Below, in pieces: positions 1 through 6,271 of a DNA stretch of 16,654 bases. The notes under the pieces are model-generated. The model saw nothing but the letters and a program-made list of their open reading frames with translations. It was not told where the DNA came from and did not search any database. The position numbers and the translations under genes were made by a program. Source of the stretch: Chloroflexota bacterium (GTDB taxonomy: Bacteria; Chloroflexota; Anaerolineae; Anaerolineales; Anaerolineaceae); the NCBI GenBank assembly GCA_023406965.1, contig JAEXTI010000043.1, positions 1-16,654 of the forward strand, written 5' to 3'. The first letter of the stretch is position 1. Every line of letters begins with the position of its first letter.

Positions 1-60
1 GCAAAGCACCCCACATACACCTCAAATTCAGGCGTTTTTCTCACCCTCTGAGCAGTTACG
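1..60. repeat. Right half of a dispersed palindromic element, cut by the window edge
   Basis: These bases align with 10535-10595 of the window, matching at about 40 of 60 positions with one single-base gap. The best conserved parts are the start (GCAAAGCACCCCACA here, GCGAAGCACCGCACA there) and the end (CTGAGCAGTTAC at 48-59, CTGAGCAGTCAC there). In the complete copy at 10480-10597 this half pairs with a left half to make one long imperfect hairpin, so the missing left half here should lie just outside the window. No reading frame is conserved between the copies. That it belongs to a genome-wide repeat family is an inference from only two copies. Confidence 0.6.
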
Positions 61-81
61 ATTTAAGATGTGTTGAACCGT

Positions 82-123
82 CACAAGACCTGGCAGGTTT
101 TTCGAAACCTGCCAGGTCTTGTG
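82..123. repeat. Perfect 19-bp inverted repeat with TTCG loop
   Basis: The arm CACAAGACCTGGCAGGTTT (82-100) is exactly complementary to 105-123, with a TTCG tetraloop at 101-104. It lies between the palindromic element at the left edge and the patatin gene. No run of T follows on the + strand (GTGTTAATTC), and none follows on the - strand, so it is not a textbook intrinsic terminator, although it could still end transcription from a gene to the left. It could equally be a REP-like dispersed repeat. From memory, palindromes of the type ACCTG-CAGGT/ACCTG-CAGGT are widespread in Chloroflexota and cyanobacterial genomes; I cannot check that here. Confidence 0.6.
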
Positions 124-151
124 TTAATTCTCGACCATAAAGTATTACAAT
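124..151 (+). promoter_or_regulatory. Weak candidate promoter for the patatin gene
   Basis: TACAAT at 146-151 matches the -10 consensus at five of six bases. It sits 16 bases after TTAATT (124-129), which matches the -35 consensus at only three. Transcription would begin near 158, giving a leader of about 40 bases. TTGACG at 156-161 looks like a -35 box but has no matching -10 before the start codon. An inverted pair AATCG/CGATT follows at 162-175. Low confidence. Confidence 0.25.
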
Positions 152-197
152 TATATTGACGAATCGTATCCGATTATCGATTGAAAGGTGGTGAATT

Positions 198-1136
198 GTG
201 AAACCCTTCCGTAAGAACGTAGCCATCGCTATTGACGGCGGCGGCATCAAAGGCGTCATTGTCACCAAAGCCCTCTCCATCCTCGAACAACACCTGGGTC
301 TGCCCAGCAACCAGATTTTTCAACTGGCAGCCGGTACCTCCACCGGCTCAATCATCTCTGCCGGCATAGGTTGCGGCCTGACCGCCCAACAAATGTACGA
401 TCTCTACGTCCAGCTCGGCAACACCATCTTTCAGAAAAGCTGGCGAACTGCGCTATTTCCACTCACCCGCTACCGTTATCCTCACGAGCCGCTGGAAAGC
501 GCTCTGGTCAGCGCCATGGGAAATCGTGTCATGGGCGACTTCTGGAACGCCTCGCCCAAGATCGATGTTGTCATCACCGCCTTTGACCTCGTCGCCAACC
601 GCACCCGCTTCATCAAGCCCTGGAAGACCGAATACGCCAACTGGCCGGTCGTCCAATCCGTGCTGGCCTCCAGTTCCGTGCCCACCTACTTCCCGGTTGT
701 CGCCGGTCGCTATGTGGATGGCGGCGTCGGCTCCTATTCCAATCCGTGCTATGTAGCCGCCTACGAAGCCAAGTACTATCTTGAATGGGATCTCGCCGAA
801 ACCACCCTCATCAGCCTGGGAACCGGTCGCTCACCCCACTACCTCCAGCCCGGTGAGGCCGATAAGTTCTACGTCTGGCAATGGCTGGGGCCCATCCTGG
901 GAGCTTTCATGCACACTGCCGACGACCAGCAGGTACATCTGGTGGGCTCCCTCTTCGAGCAACTCGATTTCCGCCGCTTCCAGGTCGATCTCATGCAGCC
1001 CATTGAAATGGATCAACCCGAAAACATTCCCCTTCTGGCTCAATATGGCGAGGAGATGGGGCAAAAAATTCTCAACGACGAAATCGATCCTATCCCTGTC
1101 ATGAAAGCAGTGCCTTCAGAAAAACCAGAGCAATGA
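198..1136 (+). CDS. Patatin-like phospholipase / acyl hydrolase
   Basis: This 312-residue protein is a patatin-family serine acyl hydrolase, expected to cleave acyl esters of phospholipids or other lipids with a Ser-Asp dyad. The family landmarks are present in order: the glycine-rich oxyanion loop DGGGIKG (residues 13-19), the nucleophile elbow GTSTG with Ser48, and the catalytic Asp in DGG at 174-176. There is no signal peptide or membrane segment, so it is probably cytoplasmic. The GTG start at 198 follows a good ribosome site (AAAGGTGG, 184-191) with 6-base spacing. The stop lies one base before the next start, so it is probably co-transcribed with the CPBP protease. The length is usual for small bacterial patatins. 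The substrate cannot be told; bacterial relatives include housekeeping lipases and effectors, and nothing here points to a defence role. Confidence 0.88.
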   Translation: MKPFRKNVAIAIDGGGIKGVIVTKALSILEQHLGLPSNQIFQLAAGTSTGSIISAGIGCGLTAQQMYDLYVQLGNTIFQKSWRTALFPLTRYRYPHEPLESALVSAMGNRVMGDFWNASPKIDVVITAFDLVANRTRFIKPWKTEYANWPVVQSVLASSSVPTYFPVVAGRYVDGGVGSYSNPCYVAAYEAKYYLEWDLAETTLISLGTGRSPHYLQPGEADKFYVWQWLGPILGAFMHTADDQQVHLVGSLFEQLDFRRFQVDLMQPIEMDQPENIPLLAQYGEEMGQKILNDEIDPIPVMKAVPSEKPEQ

Positions 1137-1137
1137 C

Positions 1138-1908
1138 ATGTGGCACAGGCTTCACCCAGGGCAAAAAGCGTTGATCGAAGTGGGTGTGCTCTTCCTTCCA
1201 GCCATCCCCGCTTACCTCTGGATGTGGCCGAATGTCACTGGCCCAGCCGCCGACATCGCCAACGTTGTCGTCTACTTGTATGTCCTGGCAGGCGCGCTTT
1301 TCATCGGCCTGCGCCGCTGGAACTGGGACCAGCTCGGCATCAACCGCCGCGGCATCTGGCTCAGCCTGGCCTATGGAGGCGTGTTCATCCTGGCCCGTTT
1401 GCTCATCCTCCTGGGTGTACAGTGGCCCGGCGAGCGCCCCGAGTTCACCTTTTTGCAAATCCTTGGAAAAATCGGCTTCTACATCGGGCTGGTCGGGCTG
1501 GCCGAAGAATTTCTCCACCGCGGCTTGATCTATCGCGCCCTGCTGGATTGGCGTGGCGAGCGCTGGGCGATCTGGGGCTCCAGCATCGCTTTCGTGCTCT
1601 GGCACGTCTTCGGTCATGGCTTGCTCATCGGGGCAACCATGCTCTTCTTCGGTCTCATCTTCGCCCTGATCCGCCGTCACGCCGGTGGAATCGTCGGTTT
1701 GATCCTGGTCCACGGTTTGATCGACCTGGAAGCCATCTTCCTTGTCAACGTCTCCAACCAGGAGCTCACCTCCAGCCGCTTTGAATTATCCAGCCCGGCC
1801 TTGATTCTGGCCGGGCTGGGATTGCTCATCTTTTTACCATTTGCTTTGTGGAAGCTCCATCCATACCTGGCGCGCCGCTTCCACCAGGCCGCTCAAGGCA
1901 ATTCGTAA
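1138..1908 (+). CDS. CPBP-family intramembrane metalloprotease (Abi/CAAX protease-like)
   Basis: This 256-residue, very hydrophobic protein has about seven or eight likely membrane helices. It carries the CPBP (formerly Abi/CAAX) motifs in order: EEFLHRG with Glu123, Glu124 and Arg128; FVLWH with His156 (and a further His160); and HGLID with His192 and Asp196. These are the expected catalytic and metal-binding positions of glutamate intramembrane proteases of the Rce1 type. The target is unknown; family members process prenylated proteins, peptides or membrane regulators, and many are uncharacterised. The ATG lies one base after the patatin stop, with no separate promoter, so it is probably translated from the same message. 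Its last 16 bp overlap the end of the convergent M32 peptidase gene, leaving no room for an intergenic terminator. Confidence 0.85.
   Translation: MWHRLHPGQKALIEVGVLFLPAIPAYLWMWPNVTGPAADIANVVVYLYVLAGALFIGLRRWNWDQLGINRRGIWLSLAYGGVFILARLLILLGVQWPGERPEFTFLQILGKIGFYIGLVGLAEEFLHRGLIYRALLDWRGERWAIWGSSIAFVLWHVFGHGLLIGATMLFFGLIFALIRRHAGGIVGLILVHGLIDLEAIFLVNVSNQELTSSRFELSSPALILAGLGLLIFLPFALWKLHPYLARRFHQAAQGNS
1790..1819. other. GC-rich hairpin inside the end of the CPBP gene
   Basis: CCAGCCCGGCC (1790-1800) and GGCCGGGCTGG (1809-1819) form a perfect 11-bp stem with an 8-base loop, within codons for a hydrophobic Leu/Ala/Gly stretch. TTTTT occurs about 10 bases further on the + strand, which is too far for a canonical terminator. 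For the convergent M32 gene the hairpin lies about 75-105 bases past the stop codon, so it might help to end that transcript or separate the two converging ones. It may also be chance in GC-rich coding sequence. Confidence 0.35.
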
Positions 1909-3401
1909 AGCTCGCCGTACTTGCCGCGCAAATAAGCGATATACGGATCAATCACCATCGGGCCGCCGGTGGCCTTCTCTACAATCTCATTCGCGGTGTA
2001 TTTGCGCCCGTGCCGGTAGATGTGCTCGCGCAGCCAGCGATATAACGTTGCAAACTGCCCCTGCTCCATTTCGCCCGGAATTTGCGGGTTGTCTCGCACC
2101 GCCTGGTTATAGAACAGCGCGCTCATGATATTTCCCAGGGTATACCCCTGGAAAGCTCCGCCGATCAACCCGCCATACCAGTGCACATCCTGCATGCAAC
2201 CGTTCCGGTCGTCTTCCGGCACAACCCCCAAATCGCTCCGGTAGCGTTCGCGCCAGGCCTCCGGCAGATCCCTCACCGCCAATTTGCCTTCCAGCAGGTC
2301 CATCTCCAGATCGAAGCGGATCATCACGTGCAGATTGTAGGTCAATTCATCGGCATCCGTGCGGATTAACGAGCGCTGCACCTTGTTGATGGCCCGGTAG
2401 AAGGTGTCCAGCGAAACGTTTCCTAACTGAGCAGGGAAGTGCCTCTGCGCAATCGGGTAGTAATATGTCCAAAAGCCCCGGCTGCGTCCAACCAGGTTTT
2501 CCCACAGCCGCGACTGGCTTTCATGCACGCCCGCCGAGGTTCCGCTTGCCAGGTGCGTGCCTTCATACGCCTGATCCACACCCTGCTCGTACATGGCGTG
2601 TCCCGCTTCATGCACAATCGAGAAGAATGAATCGTTGAAATCCTTCTCCTGAATGCGCGTGGTGATGCGCACATCATTAATCGAAAACCGGGTCGTAAAG
2701 GGATGCGGCGATTGGTCCAGCCGCCCGTTATCGAACTGATAGCCAATCTGCGCGGCCACTTCGCGTCCAAATGCCAACTGCGCATCTGGAGCATAGTATT
2801 GTTTCAGACACGAATCGTCTGCCGGGAGCTGTTCGGTCACGGCTTGCACCAACGGGACCAGTTCCTTGCGCAGCTCGGCGAAAATGCGCCGGATTTCAGC
2901 CGTCTTCATGCCGTAATCGGATAGATCGATCAGCGGATCACCAATGGCTTCATAACCCGGGAAGTATTCAGCGAACTGCCGGCTGAACTCCAGTGTTTTT
3001 TCGAGTTTACTTTGTACTGCCGCAAAATCATTTTTCGGACGGGCTTCAGTCCAGGCCTGATAGGTATCCGCCATATGCTCATACATTCTCCCAACAAACT
3101 CTGGCGGAATATTGACCACTCGGTCATAGTCACGCTTGGCCAGCAGGATGAAGCGAGCATCATCGGAATCAGGGTCCAGGCTCTCGGCATAGGGCAGCAA
3201 ATCATCCAGCAGCTTGCCCAACGCAGGGTCTGTCATCTTCTCTTGAGAAATCTTCGCCAGGGTTGCCGATTGCCGCCCGCGCGCAGCCGCTCCACCACCC
3301 GGCATCCACGTATTTTGATCCCAACCCAACACCGCGTTTGCCATATCGATGTCCACGATTTCAGCCAACCGTGCTTTCAGTTCTTGAAGTTTATCTTGCA
3401 T
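1893..3401 (-). CDS. Metallocarboxypeptidase, family M32 (thermostable carboxypeptidase 1-like)
   Basis: This protein of 502 residues belongs to peptidase family M32, zinc or cobalt carboxypeptidases that remove C-terminal amino acids from peptides in the cytoplasm. The metal site HEAGH is at residues 264-268, and the family motif HESQSRLWEN follows about 30 residues later with the third metal ligand. Other family blocks include GWDQNTWMP near the N-terminus and IRTDADELTYNLH towards the C-terminus. I chose the ATG at 3401: it is preceded on the - strand by CAGGAG with 6-base spacing, gives the usual family length of about 500, and starts at the conserved helix. The frame runs open to 3500, but the extra 33 residues have no such site and overlap a -10-like box. 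The 3' end overlaps the CPBP gene by 16 bp. It is probably a housekeeping peptide-recycling enzyme. Confidence 0.93.
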   Translation of the reverse strand: MQDKLQELKARLAEIVDIDMANAVLGWDQNTWMPGGGAAARGRQSATLAKISQEKMTDPALGKLLDDLLPYAESLDPDSDDARFILLAKRDYDRVVNIPPEFVGRMYEHMADTYQAWTEARPKNDFAAVQSKLEKTLEFSRQFAEYFPGYEAIGDPLIDLSDYGMKTAEIRRIFAELRKELVPLVQAVTEQLPADDSCLKQYYAPDAQLAFGREVAAQIGYQFDNGRLDQSPHPFTTRFSINDVRITTRIQEKDFNDSFFSIVHEAGHAMYEQGVDQAYEGTHLASGTSAGVHESQSRLWENLVGRSRGFWTYYYPIAQRHFPAQLGNVSLDTFYRAINKVQRSLIRTDADELTYNLHVMIRFDLEMDLLEGKLAVRDLPEAWRERYRSDLGVVPEDDRNGCMQDVHWYGGLIGGAFQGYTLGNIMSALFYNQAVRDNPQIPGEMEQGQFATLYRWLREHIYRHGRKYTANEIVEKATGGPMVIDPYIAYLRGKYGELYELP

Positions 3402-3437
3402 AAAACGCTCCTGAACAAAATCCAGATATCTATGCCA

Positions 3438-3443
3438 ATTATA
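3438..3443 (-). promoter_or_regulatory. Candidate -10 box for the M32 peptidase gene
   Basis: Read on the - strand this is a perfect TATAAT, in an AT-rich patch 37 bases before the chosen start codon. Transcription would begin near 3431, leaving a short leader with the CAGGAG ribosome site. I see no good -35 box at 16-18 bases (GGCGGG occupies that place; TTGCTC is 24 bases away), so support rests on the -10 alone. Confidence 0.35.
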
Positions 3444-3507
3444 AACCTTGCGCTCGCCCTCCCGCCTGAGCAATTTCGCGCCAACTCCCAATGAACTCAA
3501 AATCGGC

Positions 3508-3538
3508 TTGACAATTCACTTCCAGGTTAAGTTATACT
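3508..3538 (+). promoter_or_regulatory. Near-consensus promoter for the cyclase-ATPase gene
   Basis: TTGACA (3508-3513) is a perfect -35 box. TTATAC begins 18 bases later (3532-3537), or TATACT 19 bases later (3533-3538), as the -10. Transcription would begin near 3545, about 33 bases before the proposed TTG start. The -10 context GTTATACTGAAA closely resembles GATATACTAAAA at 6181-6192, the other promoter candidate upstream of the regulator gene. Confidence 0.6.
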
Positions 3539-3577
3539 GAAACTGGCGTGGATTGGTAACGGCCCGCCCATTACCCA

Positions 3578-6190
3578 TTGGCTCAACGGAATAAGCACAA
3601 CTTGGAATCATCTTCCCTACCAACCGGCACGGTAACCTTTCTATTTACCGACATTGAAGGCAGCACCCCGCTTTGGGAAGGCCGCCCCAATGAAATGTCG
3701 GCTGCATTGCAGATTCACAACTCCGTGTTGCGCCAGGCCATCCAGGCATACGGCGGGATAGTCTTCAAGGTTGTAGGAGATGCCTTCCAGGCTGTCTTTC
3801 CCATTGCTGCCCAGGCGCTCCAGGCTGCGGTCGCCGCGCAGCGTGGTTTACTGGCAGCCCCCTGGAACGAATTAGGCCCCCTCAAGGTCCGCATGGGTCT
3901 TCATACCGGTGAAGCCGCGCTCGACCCCGGTGGTGATGAATATGCCGTCTCACACTCCAAAAACCGCGTTGCGCGCATCATGTCCGCCGGCCACGGCGGC
4001 CAGATTTTGCTCTCAAAAGCCACCGAGGAATTGTTAGGCAGCCAAGTCCCTCCCGGCATAACCCTCTCCGATCTGGGCGAGTATCACTTGAAAGGCTTAA
4101 GCCAACCTGAACACCTCTTCATGGTGCTTGCCCCCGACCTGCCTTCAGATTTTCCCGCGCTTGCTTCCAGCGAGCCTCCTCCCAGCCTGCCCGTCCCCGG
4201 AACTCCTTTCTTCGGGCGCGATGCGGAGTTGCAGCACATCGAGTCGCTGCTGGACGACCCCGCTAGCCGGTTGATCACACTGGTAGGCATTGGCGGCACC
4301 GGAAAAACTCGCCTGGCCATCGAGGCCGCTCGCCGCAGCCACACGTACAACAGCCGCGCGTATTTCGTGGCCCTGGCGTCTGTCACGTGCCTTGGCGATA
4401 TGCTTTCGGCTATCGCCGAAGCGATCCGCTACTCGTTCTTCGTCCAACCGGGCATGAGCTTATCCGCCCGCGATGCGCAAATTCAACTCGCCCGCTACCT
4501 CACCGGCAAGAGCGCCTTACTCATCCTGGATAACTTCGAGCAGCTTTCCTCCTGTGCCGAATTTCTAGCCGAATTCATGAACGCCGTTCCTGGCGCGAAG
4601 TTGCTCGTCACCTCTCGCGAGCGGCTCAACCTGCCCGGCGAATGGGTTATCGAGATCGGCGGTCTATCCTTCCCCGCAGATCAAACCACCACCGACGTGC
4701 TCAACTTCCCGGCTGTTCAACTGTTTCTGAAAGCCGCCGAACGAGTCGGGTATAAGAACGGCTCCGATTGGTCCTCTATTACGCGCATCTGCCAGATGCT
4801 CGAAGGCACGCCGCTTGGCCTTGAGATGGCTGCCGCCTCGGTCAAACTGCTTTCCATTCATGAAATCGCCGACGAGATCGAGCGCAGCCTCGACTTTCTA
4901 AACGCCGGTTGGCGCAACGTTCCTGAACGTCACCAAACACTCCGCGCCGTCTTTGAAACCTCCTGGCAGCTTCTCACCACCCCAGAACAAGATACCTTTG
5001 CCCGGCTAGCTGTTTTCCACGGCGGCTTCCAGCGAGAGGCCGCAGTCAAAGTTACCAAAGCCACATTACCCGTTCTTTCCGTTCTGGTCGATAAATCCTT
5101 CATTCGCCGCAACGAATCGGGGCGCTTCGAAATCCATCCTGTCCTCAAGCACTACGCCCAAGAAAAGCTTTTGGCCAACCCGGCCGCTCTCGCCACGGTT
5201 CGTACCGCGCACGCCCTCTTTTTCAGCGATTGGATCTGCCAGATGTTCGCCGGACTGAAAGGCCGCGATCAGGCTGCCGCCCTCGCCGATTTAAGGTCCG
5301 AAACCCTCAACATCCGCGCTGCGCTGCGCGAACTCCTCCAGTTGGAAGAATTTGAACGTCTGGAATGCATCTGCCCCGCCGTCATTCTGTTTTTCGAGAT
5401 GAACAACCAGCGTGTCGAAACCAGGGAAATGCTCGCCATCCTTGCGGAAATCGAGCAGAACCTCCGCTCCCGGTTGGCCTCACTTCCCACTTCGCAACAC
5501 AATGAACAGCGCCTGTTCTTCAGCGGCTTGCTCGCCTTGATCCTCTCGGCCGTCCGCCATTTTTCGCTCGAAAGCAGCCCGGACGAGAAAAATCAACTAT
5601 TGAGTGAGAGTCTCGAGCTAGCCAAATTTGTGCCCGACACCACCACCAAAGCATATACGCTGATTATGCTTTGCCGCGGTCCCGGCCTGGAATCAGACCA
5701 GAAACTGGATTTGTGCCGGCAGAGTTTTGTGACATTTAAGAAGAACAATGACCGCTGGGGCGAAGCCCTCTCCCAGTTGATCTGGGCCGATGAGATGAAC
5801 TTCAGCGACTTTGACACCACGCTGGCTCAGGTTGCTTACCAGGCCAGCCTGGAAACCTTCAACGCCGCGGGAAATCATTGGGGGCAGGCCTTATGCCTTA
5901 ATGGTCTGATGGTGCTTGAGCAAAAAGCCGGGAACTATCCCGAAGCCCAAAGTCTTGGAAATCAAAGTATCGAGTTGTTCAATGAGCTGAAGAACTTTGA
6001 ACGCGTATCCTGGATTCACCACAGCATGGGAGAATTCGCCATCGCGAACAACCACCCCGAAGATGCTTGTCAGCATTACAAAGCCAACGTCACTTACTTT
6101 GCCCACGTCGGCGATAACGAGCGCCGCATTTTCTACGAAAACCGTCTTAGCCAGGTGGTTGAACAACTTTCCAGGAACGGGATATACTAA
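3578..6190 (+). CDS. Class III nucleotide cyclase domain fused to STAND ATPase and helical repeats
   Basis: This 870-residue protein probably acts in cytoplasmic signalling. Residues 17-190 form a class III adenylate/guanylate cyclase domain: FTDIEGST with metal ligand Asp25, KVVGDAF with Lys64 and the second metal ligand Asp68, and transition-state residues Asn129 and Arg133 in KNRVARI. A Pro-rich linker leads to a STAND/NB-ARC-like ATPase with Walker A GIGGTGKT (237-244), Walker B LLILDN (Asp318) and sensor motif TSRERL. From about 560 to the end are amphipathic TPR-like helical pairs. No DNA-binding domain or membrane segment is visible. The start is uncertain: TTG at 3578 is the first candidate after an in-frame stop at 3557 and lacks a clear ribosome site; TTG at 3602 is possible. 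The stretch before Asn129 (DEYAVSHSK) departs from the usual DYFG pattern, so substrate and activity are open. The domain architecture is common in Chloroflexota and Actinobacteria. Confidence 0.9.
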   Translation: MAQRNKHNLESSSLPTGTVTFLFTDIEGSTPLWEGRPNEMSAALQIHNSVLRQAIQAYGGIVFKVVGDAFQAVFPIAAQALQAAVAAQRGLLAAPWNELGPLKVRMGLHTGEAALDPGGDEYAVSHSKNRVARIMSAGHGGQILLSKATEELLGSQVPPGITLSDLGEYHLKGLSQPEHLFMVLAPDLPSDFPALASSEPPPSLPVPGTPFFGRDAELQHIESLLDDPASRLITLVGIGGTGKTRLAIEAARRSHTYNSRAYFVALASVTCLGDMLSAIAEAIRYSFFVQPGMSLSARDAQIQLARYLTGKSALLILDNFEQLSSCAEFLAEFMNAVPGAKLLVTSRERLNLPGEWVIEIGGLSFPADQTTTDVLNFPAVQLFLKAAERVGYKNGSDWSSITRICQMLEGTPLGLEMAAASVKLLSIHEIADEIERSLDFLNAGWRNVPERHQTLRAVFETSWQLLTTPEQDTFARLAVFHGGFQREAAVKVTKATLPVLSVLVDKSFIRRNESGRFEIHPVLKHYAQEKLLANPAALATVRTAHALFFSDWICQMFAGLKGRDQAAALADLRSETLNIRAALRELLQLEEFERLECICPAVILFFEMNNQRVETREMLAILAEIEQNLRSRLASLPTSQHNEQRLFFSGLLALILSAVRHFSLESSPDEKNQLLSESLELAKFVPDTTTKAYTLIMLCRGPGLESDQKLDLCRQSFVTFKKNNDRWGEALSQLIWADEMNFSDFDTTLAQVAYQASLETFNAAGNHWGQALCLNGLMVLEQKAGNYPEAQSLGNQSIELFNELKNFERVSWIHHSMGEFAIANNHPEDACQHYKANVTYFAHVGDNERRIFYENRLSQVVEQLSRNGIY
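6159..6188 (+). promoter_or_regulatory. Candidate promoter for the regulator-kinase-binding protein operon
   Basis: TTGAAC (6159-6164) and TATACT (6183-6188) are 18 bases apart, matching the -35 at four and the -10 at five of six positions. The boxes lie inside the last codons of the cyclase-ATPase gene. Initiation would fall near 6195, giving a leader of about 77 bases before the response regulator. The -10 context matches that of the promoter at 3508-3538. Confidence 0.4.
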
Positions 6191-6223
6191 AAGGGTAGGC
6201 CGGTGGCATACTCACTACCTTTT
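6189..6223 (+). terminator. Possible weak terminator-like hairpin after the cyclase-ATPase gene
   Basis: AAAAGGGTAG (6189-6198) can pair with CTACCTTTT (6215-6223) if one G is bulged, with a 16-base loop. It begins at the stop codon, and the descending arm ends in TTTT. The stem is short and AT-rich, so termination would be partial at best. It also overlaps the start point predicted for the promoter at 6159-6188, so only one of the two readings may be right. Confidence 0.25.
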
Positions 6224-6271
6224 CTCGCATGAATAGGCTGAATTTAACCGTTATCCCAAAGCAGGTCTGTT

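Noticed and set aside
162..181. Small inverted pair AATCG/CGATT and ATCGAT before the patatin start
   Set aside because: Five-base arms in AT-rich DNA are expected by chance; there is no second copy in the window.
1099..1713. Minus-strand open frame with very acidic composition opposite the patatin and CPBP genes
   Set aside because: It overlaps two genes with intact catalytic motifs. The Asp/Glu/Gln richness is what reversed hydrophobic codons give.
198..1908. Patatin plus CPBP (Abi-type) pair as an anti-phage defence system
   Set aside because: Both families occur in defence, but no sensor cyclase of CBASS type, nuclease or toxin partner is adjacent, and both families are also ordinary housekeeping enzymes. 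The class III cyclase at 3578 is a different family, separated by an opposite-strand peptidase gene.
3402..3500. Extension of the M32 peptidase by 33 N-terminal residues
   Set aside because: The downstream ATG has an ideal CAGGAG site and matches family length. The extension contains a TATAAT box and no ribosome site.
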